A stretch of 64,000 bases of DNA, taken from positions 124,001 through 188,000 of the forward strand of contig VTFK01000053.1 in NCBI GenBank assembly GCA_009617715.1. Reading direction: 5' to 3'. The notes below the pieces were generated by a model that was given only the letters and a program-made list of their open reading frames with translations, was not told the origin of the DNA and did not search any database. Shown piece by piece: positions 23,876 through 35,700 of this stretch. This DNA is from Plectrocnemia conspersa (Eukaryota; Arthropoda; Insecta; Trichoptera; Polycentropodidae). Positions within the stretch are counted from its first letter, which is position 1. Each line of letters begins with the position of its first letter. Made by a program: the position numbers and the translations under genes.

Positions 23876-24649
23876 AGTCTACTGTATGAGTATATATATA
23901 TTCTTGAAAAGTGTAGGATCTCAAATGATTCGATATAATTTTTTAAGCTACCACAATTTATTACAGATTTAGTGACAAATTTAAAAAACCCATCATTTTA
24001 ATTTCTCTTCATAATAATCATTCAATGCAATTGAAGCGATGAAGCCAGTTGTGACGCGTTTATTTTATTCAATTGATAAGATAATAAATGAATAATAAAC
24101 TAAACTTCATATAATGCAGTTGGTTATGAAAGCATTGAACACATGCGAATTGAAAACCAACTTTACCTTCGCCATGGCGATAAATAAATCACAGGGGCTT
24201 AATTGACCTCAAATATGAATGCTTCTCTCGTGGTCTACGTTATATCGCAATGTCAACAAAATATTGAATTATATTCTTTGGAACCATTGAACCAAACTCG
24301 CATGCCGATGTGATCTCTAAAATGGACTATCTATAGCCAACTTACACAATTGTTTGTATAATATTAGATTACAATACTTTTGTAATAAATAACTTAAACT
24401 ATTCTGTGTGTAGATAAATATAACAAAACAAACTTTCCGCGTCAATAGGAAGCATTCCAAAGATCCTCTTCAAGATTCTTATCTCTAGCTTGTCCGGTCT
24501 AAGTCGAGCTGTCACGGTCTCACAATCTCGTCGTATTATACATTACTGTGTTTAATAAATCAATATTTACCATTCAATTTCAATTAAGACACAACAAGCG
24601 ACTGTGTTATTTTGTTAAAATGAACCATTAACATTTCTATCTCAAAAGC

Positions 24650-24904
24650 CAGTGGCGAAGCTATGGTGGGGCGGGCCGCCCCGGTCGGCACTTGCTTGGG
24701 GGCGGTATATTCGCGATGGGATCGTCTAGTATGGTTCTTAACCCTGAATGCACTAAAACATATAAATCCACGAATAACAAGATCTTAATAATAACCAAGT
24801 TATTATTTTAAGAAAAGCTGATTTTATGACCCTGCAAAAAATGTATGGGGGGGCGGCCATTTTAAGGATCGCCCTGGGCGACACATACCCTAGCTACGCC
24901 ACTA
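24650..24904. mobile_element. hAT-type MITE, 255 bp, with exact 8-bp target duplication
   Basis: The termini are CAGTGGCGAAGCTA and TAGCTACGCCACTA, imperfect complements of each other. TCAAAAGC directly abuts both ends (24642-24649 and 24905-24912). An 8-bp duplication with CAGNG-type ends is diagnostic of hAT elements. The interior is GC-rich near both ends (GGGGCGGGCCGCC, GGGGGGGCGGCC). It contains GGTTCTTAA--CTGAATGC, also present in the element at 27759. Confidence 0.9.
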
Positions 24905-26185
24905 TCAAAAGCTAATTACATACAAAATCTTTAGAACAATTTTCACTCACCAAAATAATCCAAAACTATCATCATGGGTATTTCCGTACAAACCCTGATT
25001 ACGTATTCATTCGCAGTCAATCAAGAGTGTATAGTACGCAAAATGCACAACACTGAAAAAACATACGCATTGACCATTCCTGTTATGTTTTATATATATA
25101 TATGTCTACTTCAAATAGCGAGCAAATACCGTATTTTCACAGCAGATTCTCAAGGACATTTGGAAAATCGCTCAAGACCAACACCATACCACGCATGAGA
25201 CGCACAACCACCAACTGTCCAAACAAATGCCAATTGTCTTGAGTCAAAACCAACATGACTGAGTCGATCTAAATATGTCAGGGTGCCAACGAGTGTTTTG
25301 TTTGAAGTCTAGCCTAGGACAATATGGTAGTCTTAGACGTTTGCATTGTGAACTTGTATTATAGCAGAAGCAGAGCTGTTAAGAATACAGTAAAATAGGT
25401 CAAGGATCATATTGTTCACATAATACAAAGGTGCTCTTTGCGAATGCACTATGTTGTTCATTTAATTCGTTCAAAGTTCCATTCATAAAATTTCACAGTT
25501 TTTCTTCACTTCAGTTGCTTCGGATTTAAACACTTAATATATTCAAGTCATGCATATATTATACAAACATTTTTATAAATACTATCAGTAAACTATTCAA
25601 TAACGGTAAACGTTAAACGGTTATATATATGTATGAACTAGTGTGAGTGCAGTGTTTAATCTATCGAATATAAAAAATAGACTGCAAAAGATACAAGTTC
25701 AGAATTAAGTCTAAGGCATTTTATTTGAGATTGATCAGTGAACGAGTTTTTTTATTGTAGCGCCATAAATCTCGCGCCTATTTTATTTTACAACAAAATA
25801 TTTCATAAAAAAAATATGGGGACAATTTTTGACATTAGATTTTTTTAATGAGTTGATCGGTAATAACAGATGGCATTTTACTCCCTTTTTTTAAGCATGA
25901 GCGTCACATCTCGCTTAAAATTTTGCCTAGAAATTCATTTTAATAGCAATGACCGTCATAGCTATTCAAATTGGCGATGATTTTTTCATCGGCAAAAGTT
26001 TCTCCTTTCCCCAAAATAAACGGAACACTTTGTTGCGACTAAGGCCTATATAGTAAACCCTGCCACATTTAATTATGCAAGCTTTGGTTGTAGAAGAATG
26101 TCCCGAACACGCTATCAAGATTTAAATAACGAAGAAGATTTCCGAGATGATATTTCTAAGTCTATGTATGTTTATAATCAGTGAA

Positions 26186-26945
26186 ATTATATTTTCACTA
26201 GTATAAAAATAATTTCACTAACACGACCAGTTAAAATGTGTCAAACAATTGATTTACAATTTTACTGCTCCGTATCAGTAAAACTGTATTTGTCACAAAC
26301 AGATGATCTGGTACATTATTTAAAATAAATTAAAACAAACCCAAAGCTAACATGAAAGTTCAAAAACTTTAGTTTTAGAACTTTCAATTGGTTAAGTTGG
26401 GTTTGATTAATTCGGTGCTCGGATTTTTCTAAACAGGTTTATTCCGGACAGATTTTTGAGGACAAGATCCTTCCGAACAATGATTTTTCTTAAGCCTAAG
26501 TAAGGGCTAACACAATATATACATACATACGCATACATATGTTACACTAGGTGTTCATAACCAGTGAAACTATATTTTCACTAGTATAAATATAATATCA
26601 CTAACTCAACCAGTTACAATGTGTCAATATTACAGACAGATTTTAGCGGACAGGATCTTTCCGGACACTGATTTTCCGGACAGAATTTTTGCGGACAGTT
26701 TTTCCGGGCACTAATTTTTGCGGACACTGATTTTTCCGGACATAATTTTTGCGGACAGTCTTTCCGGACATTAATTTTTGCGGACAAACATTATTCCGGA
26801 CACTAAATTTTCCAATGGCGGAAAAAATAATCGTCATAGTTAAAATATTGTTTCATTAGATTGATTTAAAATTGATTACTACATTTAACTTACTTTAAAT
26901 TGGTTAAAATTTCAACAATCCAAATTCTTACCTTTTTTTAATTAA
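26186..26945. repeat. CCGGACA minisatellite element, copy 1
   Basis: The element has four parts in order: a TTTTCACTAGTATAAA module; a palindromic AAACCCAA...TTGGGTTTG block (26337-26405); a second CACTAG module (26570-26605); and an array of 16-17-bp units of the form (T/G)CCGGACA-TGATTTT (26637-26810). Inverted TGTCCGGAATAATC units follow just beyond, at 26965-27005. It matches 29203-29820 in the same order. The peptide from the array (repeated VRKN/CPQK) is a by-product, not a gene. Confidence 0.75.
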
Positions 26946-27758
26946 ATTTAGAAAAAAACATTCTGTCCGGAATAATCTGTGTCTAGAAAGATACTGTCCG
27001 AAATAATCCTATCCTAAAGAAATATATATTTACCGGTGAAAATGTATTCGGATATGATTTCACTGGAACGCCAGTGGAAATATAATTTCACTAGTAATAC
27101 ATATTCACTGTAACATATATACTACACGGTCTGAATGAGCCATGGCTCAAAATTTGAGTCGCAAACTCTCGCGGCCCTCTCAAGACCCTCTTGACAACGC
27201 CTGTGCCGGCGCAATTCAATGAAAGTTGTACAACTGGATCCGGACCACTACCGCAGCAGTTCAGATAGCAAAATTCGCCATACGTGATTCATTTGGGTCA
27301 CAATGCCGTTCCAGAAAAGAGAAAGGCCCGAGTCGCGAAGACTATCGGGGCGCTGCCAAAATCACGCTCGAAGCCCACGGCGCTTGCGGTTGCGTCATGT
27401 GAGGTAAAGATTTCGAATGAAAAAAATGGCGGTAGACCACTAGATAGTTTTGCAATACATAACCTATAAAAAAAGGGCATGTGTATCAGCATTGTGTAAT
27501 TGAAAAGGCTTTCGTATGTTAATATGTATTACTAACACAGTTTAGAAATCTGGTAATCGAGTGTTTGAAATTTTGAAATTGGATGCAATTTCAAAATTAA
27601 TGTCATTTACGACAACAGAAAACAAGTCAACGTCCAAAATAAATAGTATGATTAAGCGTTCTAGAATTAGATAATATACGAATACTTTAATTTTTAACCA
27701 GTTCTAATGATTTTAAGCCAAATATCTAAAGTTCAGCTTTATAGTATAATCTTTGAAG

Positions 27759-28142
27759 CAGTGTCGTTGCTAGGGAGGCGGGAGGAGCAGAACGCTCCGG
27801 ACAAACTTGCTTAGGGGCGCCATTTTCGCGATGGAAGGACCTTTGTAGTGTGGTTCTTAAGCTGAATGCGTTAAAATCCGCGAATACCTAAGAGCTAAGT
27901 TGAATATTAATTATTTATTAATATTAATGCCAAAATCGATGCCTCAAACTAGCAAAAATGAATTTGAATTTAGTGAAGATGATGATTATTATACACAGGT
28001 ATGTATATTTTAGATAAAGCTTTAAATCAATTAGAAATAGGGAGCAAAAGACATGCATTAAATTACAGATTTTGTATTAAATAATTGTATGGGAGAGGGG
28101 GGCAAAGGTAAGGATCGACTCTGGCGGCACGCTACGCTACTG
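27759..28142. mobile_element. hAT-type MITE, 384 bp, same family as 24650, with 8-bp target duplication
   Basis: The ends are CAGTGTCGTTGCTAGG and ACGCTACGCTACTG. CTTTGAAG occurs immediately outside both ends (27751-27758 and 28143-28150). The interior shares TTCGCGATGG, TGGTTCTTAAGCTGAATGCG and a G-rich right side with the 255-bp copy. It has no coding capacity. Confidence 0.88.
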
Positions 28143-28689
28143 CTTTGAAGTGCATAAATAATATAAAGGCACGATCCATTTACTTAGCCTTTTGATTTAG
28201 ATACAGATCTTTAATACGCACAAAAATAAAAGCGTCGCAAAAAACATCGGAATTCCAATACATATGTATATCTATTTTTTTTATTAAGGTATGTGCGCAG
28301 AAAATTTACATAACGCGAAATGCCAATGCTTATTATTTAATTGAAAACAGGTTCCCAATGATAATGAGAAGGGTTTACTATCGTACAAAAGAAACATAAA
28401 AACTTTCTATATGTACATTAAATCTCTTGCAAGAATACATTCTACAGCAGAGATGCCCAAGCTTTTATCATTTTATCGCCTTTCTTTTTACTAATAATAT
28501 TAATTAACGCTACTCGCTGACATTTGAATGAAAATAAACGGATTGTGGCGAACGTTAGTAACGCAAAACTGGAACGAGACAAAGTACTGCTTCTGAGGAA
28601 ATAGTGACTTGCCGGTGAAAATTAATCAGGAATGTTTTGGTACCAATATACCCATTTTTTCTGCTGTACTCTAGAGACGTCAAAGATTT

Positions 28690-28800
28690 GAATCAAGGTC
28701 GGCTTTCGTAGTTTAGATTGTAGAGTGGATATAGCCGTGCACCACAGAGGGCCGACGCCGGGGCTTTAGCCCTTAGCTTGACGGGCCTTTACAGAACGCT
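28690..28800 (-). repeat. GC-rich dispersed repeat fragment, inverted relative to 10553
   Basis: GGGCCGACGCCGGGGCTTTA matches the reverse complement of the 10740-10765 segment with few changes. The family is not recognised. Confidence 0.5.
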
Positions 28801-29035
28801 CCACCCCACATATGGCTAACCAATAAATATATATTATTGTTTGATGGTGAAAATATATTATAGGAATTATCGATGGTTTAAAATATGCCCCTAGCCTGAA
28901 TGACGACTCTGTTCAGAATCCACACCAAAAGCAATAAAATCGTACCGTCGCAGTGGAAACGCTCGGTTATAATAAAACTTTATAAAACAATATTACGACT
29001 CATAATAAGTGAAAAACGAATAAAACATATCTAAA

Positions 29036-29180
29036 CCAAATTTTGATAAATAGAAGAGCGCAAAAAAACTATTATCCCTTCTCAGAAGTCAAAAATTCAC
29101 GTCAAAAGCAATAAAATCGTGTCGGCGCCATCACAGTGGGAACGTTTTGTAACGAGCGTTCTCACTGCGACGGCGCCGTA
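29036..29180 (-). mobile_element. Inverted, partial copy of the TCGAATTTTGGTCAAT MITE
   Basis: Its reverse complement contains GGCGCCGACACGATTTTATT, GACTTCTGAGAAGGGATAAT and TTTTTTTGCGCTCTTC, matching the 62464-62619 copy. A smaller fragment of the same family lies at about 28912-28965. Confidence 0.7.
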
Positions 29181-29202
29181 GTAACGGCGGCACTGTGATT
29201 TG

Positions 29203-29820
29203 TCACACAGATGATCTGGTACAATATTTAAAACAAATTAAAACAAACCCAAAACTAACTTAATGAAAGTTCAAAAACTTTAGTTAGTTTTAGAGCTTTC
29301 AATTGGTTAAATTGGGTTTGGTTAATTCGGTGCTCGGATTTTTCCGAACAGGTTTATTCCGGACAGATTTTTGCGGACAAGATCTTTCCGAACACTGATT
29401 TTTCTCAAGTCTAAGTAAGCGCTAACACAATATATATTGTACATATGTATAGTATTATATATGTATGTTCATAACCAATGAAATTATATTTTCACCAGTA
29501 TAAATATAATATCACTAACTCAACCAGTTAAAATATGTCAACTGATATAATATTGCAGACAGCTTTTTGCGGACCGGATTTTTCCGGACACTGATTTTTC
29601 CGGACAGAATTTTTGCGGACACTAATTTTTCCGGACACTGAATTTTTGCGGGCACTAATTTTTTGGGACAATGATTAATCCGGACACTGAATTTTCCGAA
29701 CAGGATATTAGCGAAAAAAAATTGCACCAAGTAAAAATATTGATTCATTAGATTTAATTCAAATTGATTGCTACATTTAAGACGGTGGTTAAAAATTCAA
29801 CAATCCAAATGTTCATCTTG
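29203..29820. repeat. CCGGACA minisatellite element, copy 2
   Basis: It is collinear with 26283-26940. Shared blocks are CAGATGATCTGGTACA, the AAACCCAA/TTGGGTTTG palindrome, TTCGGTGCTCGGATTTTTC, the CACTAG module, an array of CCGGACA units (29570-29700) and the trailing ATTGATT-CTACATTTAA. By eye, most blocks are about 85-90% identical between copies. The family is not recognised. Confidence 0.75.
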
Positions 29821-31741
29821 TTTTTAATACAATATCAAAAAAAAAACTGTCAGGAACGGAAAAACCTGTCGTTTTCCTCGAACGGAATACATCACACAAA
29901 CACCTTGTTTTTAAATACAAAACATCTAATGAATGGAAAAATACTGAGGGTCTCTAGATATTTACAGGACATGAGCATAAACTTTCGCACTCATTATTTA
30001 GAGTTCATACTTTTACTTTCTAGCACTTTTTGCGTGATCTTTAAAGCAGTTTCAAAATCACGAATCAATCACTCTAAATCGTGACTTGAATAGAGAAGAT
30101 TTCATCGCGTCCTTCGACTAAACAGTAAACAAGATTCGCACCAAAAGACTACATTGTGTCTGGGTCTTGGCATTGGTGCACTTGCCAAAATATGATTCGA
30201 TCAATTATAACAACAAACGACACAGTCCACGGCTCCAGATAGATTGATAAAAATTGATCAATTTAGTCGGACAACAGCAGTGATGCTGCATAGCAAGACC
30301 ATCTCAGATGAGCGAGAACGTCTAGAACAAAACGCACTCAATAGGGACCTCGGCGTCAGATTTGGACCTAATCCAAACGCCAAAGGGTGGTCGGCCAAAG
30401 ACAAGGAAAATCCGAGGCGAAAAGAAGACTCGCCCGACTGGTCCGTGGCCGTTTTGATGGCCTCCCAATGTCAATAAGGCGCGTCGGCATTTGGTCATTG
30501 ACTTGTGGGTCATCCTGTACCGACGAAAATTCAAACCGGCGCGCAATATATGCAAACCGGCAAAGTGGCGTACGTTCACACCATCTCTTGTGTGTGCGAA
30601 ATGGAATTTTACACGTCGATATGTGTATTATATTGACAAGGCATTCTTGTTACATCATCGTAGTAGCAGTAGTAGTATAATAGTTAAAACCGGTCGTGGC
30701 ATCCGAATGGATTCTCATAAGAGACGACTATCTACAATAATAGGTATTTTAAATTGAAGCGTTGTTATTGGATTTTTTTTCATTCGAGGTTCTATGAATA
30801 TATTGTTAGATCGAATGAGGCATTTGTGCCATCAAACCTCTGTATAACTCAACCTGTCCTATCACCTATTTAAAAGAGATTAAAGCTAGACGATATATTT
30901 TAACTATTGACTATTAAACCTATAATAGCCAAGAATATGTTTGTTCTAAATTAAATATTGTTTCAGTATATATTTTACTATCGAAACAAAAGTGGTACCA
31001 AAATTATTACCAGCAAATAATATTGATGTAAAATCTGCATTAGACGCTTATCAATCCAGGAAATTTTCAATAATATTATTTTTTTTTTAAATCCAAAAAA
31101 TAAAAATATATTTAATCTTATTTAAATCTATATATATACAAATTCGCTATATTTAAATAAATTATACTTGCTTCTATGATATAGATTGCAATTAGAGATC
31201 CACCAATTGAAGTGGAAATTTGAAATAAATTTTTCATCCTTCGTTCTTAGAATATTATACAAAGCGAAGTAAGCAAAAAATTGAGTTTTTCGTGCTGAAC
31301 AACTTGATAAAAACAATATAGCCACACATTATATTATGCATAAAATGGTTAAATTGAATTAAAGGCGGTATTTCAGTACAGAAAAATTAACCAAAATACC
31401 GGTATTTGGTATACCGGTTTAAGCAATCTAAATAGAATTAAAAAAATTTGCTAAGCGGGCAGATGCACGCATCTCTACTACTAATTAAATTCCGGAATTA
31501 TTTTATAAATTATATTGTATACGTTTTATAACGTTTGTAATGGAGATTTAATATTGTTATATTTGTTATTAATATTATTATTTAGAAAAAATAATACTAT
31601 CATAAAAATATCGGAGGGGGAGAAGGAATACTGTTTTTTATATTTATTTTTAATTATCTTGTATTCACTGTTTTATATTAAAATATTACCTATTCCAAAA
31701 TATTACCTACACCACAAAACTATCCTTAATATAAATAATTA

Positions 31742-32450
31742 GGTACTGGTCGATTAGTGACAGGCCAACGCCGCGTTTGTACACATCCATTGAAACAATT
31801 CGCTGCACACGCGAAAGTTGTGAGACTGACTTTTTCGCCGCTTGAAATGTGATAATTTTTTAATTAAAACGAATTAAAAAGAATTTTTTTACAAATGTTT
31901 TGACTTTTATTGGTACACGTGTTATTATTAATTAAAATTATTTTTTCAGCGGTTTTCAATCTGTGGGTCGCATAAGATCAAAATTAAAATCATAACATTT
32001 GTTTTATTTCTAAATAATTTCTAGGCAACAAAAAACTGAATATTTTAAAACTCAATATAAATAAAATAATAAATGCTGGTTTTGAAGATTAGTTGACGAA
32101 ATGCATTGATTTTGTTTGGTATTTGTTTATTATCGCGGCTTCCGCCAAGCGGAACCATGCTCAAATTTAACAGTTGTGAAACGTCCATTTGCTGTTCAAA
32201 GTAACAAATGTTAAAATTATTTTATCAGTGGGTCGCATAAGATCAAAATTAAAATCATAAAATTTGTTATATTCTTTTTTTTTTAGTTAAAAAAAATATT
32301 TACAGAGGAACTCGATATAAATAAAATAAAAATATATGATTATGAGGATAAATTGACTTGAAATGATTTGGTTTTTATCCGCGAAAAATGATTTTTTATA
32401 TATTTTTTATATAATTTTTCTGTACTTGCCTGTCACTAATCGACAGTACC
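31742..32450. mobile_element. 709-bp nonautonomous DNA transposon with 8-bp target duplication
   Basis: The left end, GGTACTGGTCGATTAGTGAC, and the right end, GTCACTAATCGACAGTACC, are near-perfect complements. AATAATTA abuts both sides (31734-31741 and 32451-32458). Inside, TGGGTCGCATAAGATCAAAA occurs twice (about 31968 and 32230), and one GAAACGTCCATTTGCTGTTC block lies at about 32180. There is no transposase. An 8-bp duplication with GG ends fits hAT or Merlin-like elements. Confidence 0.88.
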
Positions 32451-33215
32451 AATAATTATCTCCATATTCTTGCCTAAAATCGTTATTTTAAAACAAAATG
32501 GCTAAAATTGAAAAATAATTAATTCTAGAAAAAAAATTGTGATAATATATTTCATAACAAATTTATAACATAAATAATAAATCTACTTCATTCTTGCACC
32601 AGTGTCGAGAGTATTTTTTACTTTTGAATAATCCTGTATCGCAAAATTTTATTAAATGATGCAATATTCCTTAAATCAGTTTTATATAGAAGGGGAGATG
32701 TGAAATATAATAATCTAATAACTTTTTACACTAAATTTTCTAGAAGTACACTTGCAAAAAATACATTAAATTAAGAAAGACTAAAGAAAAATTAATAATT
32801 GATTTATTGCAACAAGTTATTCAATAGTTGCCAATAATGCAAAGAGACGAAATTCTGATAACGACGAGATAAAAGTTGATTATCGACTTGTGATAAGATG
32901 GTGTTTCAGTATTTATAAAACTTCCAATTAGATTTTATTAAAAATGATTACTACTAAAAATAGCAAGTAGTATATAGCTGTCATAATTAAAAGGGGTAAT
33001 ATCGAACATATAGATTATAAATAGAAAATTTAAACTTCAAAGATTTTTTTTAATTTTGAGTCAAAACAAACTAAATAACAGCACATCCGTATATGGACAA
33101 AAATTGCCGTTTTACGTCGACAGGTAATATAAAAAAAATGGGCGAACTGACACGCCGCACAAGTCAAACATACGGTAGCGCAATGACACCGCGAAAAGCC
33201 AAAATTTTCACTCAC

Positions 33216-33326
33216 AAATAAGCCGCCGTCCATTGCCAATCCTGAAGGATCTTGACCGATGATGTCGTCGTCCTTCTTCATCAGATAGTTGACGATATGG
33301 TTCAGTTTACCGCTCGGCACTGACAT
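33216..33326 (-). CDS. Candidate upstream first coding exon (37 codons), possibly an alternative CREB3-like start
   Basis: ATG at 33326-33324 opens MSVPSGKLNHIVNYLMKKDD, continues DIIGQDPSGLAMDGGLF and stops at a good donor, TTT|GTGAGT, in phase 0. The codons are balanced and lie in a GC-rich island, unlike nearby chance frames. No following exon was found on this strand before the CREB3-like gene. The phase matches that gene's exon 2 at 15732. It could equally be the first exon of an unrecognised gene. I do not recognise the peptide. Family membership is inferred from strand and phase only. Confidence 0.45.
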
Positions 33327-33560
33327 GTCTGTCGCTCACGCAAATATCATCACTCGGATAACCTCAAAGGTGCGAAGCGGACGCTATGCGGAGATCCAGC
33401 TAATCTTGCGCGAACGACGTCAAGGACGACGACACACCGAACCGAACGCGGTCGCCTCCGACGTGGAACTAATGACGTCATCCCTCCCCGCCCTCCTGCG
33501 GACAGCAATCGGACTTCGAAGATACGCAGCAGACGCCTGTTTTACCATCAACTTATTTCG
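33327..33560 (-). promoter_or_regulatory. GC-rich promoter candidate with a perfect CRE
   Basis: The segment upstream of the 33.3-kb exon is GC-rich. It carries TGACGTCA (33473-33480), the full cAMP-response element, about 150 bp before the ATG. CGACGTGG (33459-33466) lies next to it, one base from the UPRE core TGACGTGG that CREB3/ATF6-type bZIPs can bind. No TATA box is seen. Confidence 0.5.
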
Positions 33561-33735
33561 AATGCCAACTCTAGATGTCACTGGCACTATTTTATAATTT
33601 TTAACTAAAAAAATAAATCATTAGCAAATTAATTAAATTTAGACTACATTTAAAAAAAATATTTAAAATAGAGGACAATAATTTTTCTACCGAAATATAT
33701 TTGGTTCTCTTAAATGGGTGTGATTTGTCAGGGAA

Positions 33736-33930
33736 TTGTTTTAAGAGATATGTGCATTTAAATAAATACTTAAATGTTTAAGAGATATGTGCATTTAAAT
33801 AATTACATGAAACGAATTGTTGAACATTTGTGTAAGATAAATATTCGCTGTTCTGATCAATGCTCGCTCGCACCTATTATGTCCAACAATAATGTACAAA
33901 CAATTCGTTTTATGGAACAATTATATTATA
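33736..33930. repeat. Dispersed repeat with internal direct repeat; inverted relative at 49810-49930
   Basis: TTAAGAGATATGTGCATTTA is present twice in tandem. ACGAATTGTTGAACATTTGT and further blocks match the reverse complement of 49810-49930 and, more weakly, 42010-42070. Confidence 0.5.
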
Positions 33931-35654
33931 TATGGCTTATTTAAAATGTCTTCTTAAATTAACTAATAATTTCTCAGTATTAATATTTTTATTTATAAAT
34001 GATATCTAAGTATATATGGACCATTCTTCATTGTTATAGATAGAAAGTTTAAAATCTATCTTGCAATTAAATATATGAATCTACTGGCGATAAAATAATA
34101 TTTTTTTTCAATATAATTTCATTTTCGGATAAGTATTGATAACAATATCAGTCTAAGACGGTACTTTTCAATCCCAACTTAGCCCACTACAAATGCATGC
34201 AACAACATATCACATAACTATTAAATATAATAAAAAAATGAAATAACTACAAGATTACATCAAAAATGTTCAAGCCATACTTTGATTTGCCAGGTAATGC
34301 CGTTGTCTCAATTAGGAATGACTAGATTTTTCCATTAAATAGTTAAAAAATCCTTTAAAATCAATTATATTATTCATTACAATGATAGCAATAATATTCT
34401 AAATCTTTTATTTTATATCTAAACTCTAAATCTTTTATTTTATATCTCCATCATTGGCAAAATTTCATTAACTTGTTTTTCATAAATATTATCTAGCCTT
34501 GTATCTAGATTTAATGTGTATAAAACAATTCAAAAGATCATTATACTCGGTATGAAACTGGAAAAATACCGGAAGGCAATTTGCTACATACTGATAATAA
34601 GGTGTACACGCCTGCACCACTTTGTGTCTCAAAAATGAATTAATACTAAATTTTCTCATTACTTTTAACTATAATATAACACATACCTAATGCATATACA
34701 TACATATGTTTTCAGGTAATAACGAACCATTCCAGTCATTTTACATTTTTGTTTCACGCAAAACGATTGAAGGATATAAAATTCAGGCAGAAATTGTCCA
34801 TTTCGTTCTTAATATTTGCACCATTTAGGAAGATGTAAAAGTTTTTATTCTCATATTAGAATTACTACTATTTTTAACATAAAACTTAATATTTTAAAAT
34901 CAGAATGTCATTCCATAGAATTCCTGCTTACTTGAATACCTAGTTCTGCATTTCATATTTATCATTTTCACTTAGGATTGGAGGGGTCTTTCAAAAATAC
35001 AATAATATTTTATTTCAATTAATTTGAAATTTAATATTGTACATTTAATTTTAGCAGTATCAATCTGTCAGCTCTAATAACTAAAACATATCTTTCCTGC
35101 AAAAATATTGGAAGTATAAAAATATCTTCTATGCCGTCAATTAATAAAACTAAATCTTTCATAATTTCTCGTTTAAAAAATACTATGATTTTAAAAATTC
35201 TAAACCGCTTTTGCGATTCTATCACTACATACTGCCTATTGAGAACCAAATATATTTCCTATTTTAAATATTTACACCTATATTTCAAGTTGTTTAGAAA
35301 TACTATTGAATTCTATCTGATGTTTATTTTAAGTATGATAATAAACGTACAGCTTATTGATAATGTGACTGAAGTGGTTAACTTAATTGCATCATCTAGA
35401 AACAACAAGTCAAATGCAAAATTTGTCATTTTTTGTGTCAAATGAAACTACACATTTATCCTAAAGATATACACTGAAAAAGTATGCCCAAATCTAAGAA
35501 AAAAATCATGGTAATATTATTCATTAAAGCCACGTTCCCTGCGAACTTTATTAACATTTATTTATTTATTAAACTATCAGCATTTAAAATGAATTGAATA
35601 ACGCCTTAAACAACATATACTGTGAACGTTTTTGTATCGAATGTCCTTTTCTGC

Positions 35655-35700
35655 ACATATTTCCTCACAATAACATTAATTTAATTGTGAGGAAATATGT
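35655..35700. repeat. Perfect 17-bp stem, 12-base loop hairpin
   Basis: ACATATTTCCTCACAAT (35655-35671) pairs perfectly with ATTGTGAGGAAATATGT (35684-35700). It could form a cruciform or hairpin. The stem is too short for a standard microRNA precursor. Confidence 0.85.

Noticed and set aside
26643..26837. 64-codon - strand frame with repeated VRKN/CPQK text (and its relative at 29515-29748)
   Set aside because: It is the translation of the CCGGACA minisatellite; the repeats come from DNA-level units.
30244..30680. Hydrophilic + strand frames in a small GC-rich island
   Set aside because: No recognisable domain, no clear promoter or splice sites. It may be a repeat, but no second copy was seen.
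33289..33597. 102-codon + strand frame opposite the 33.3-kb exon
   Set aside because: It is the antisense shadow of a GC-rich exon and promoter, with no recognisable protein and no supporting splice or start context.
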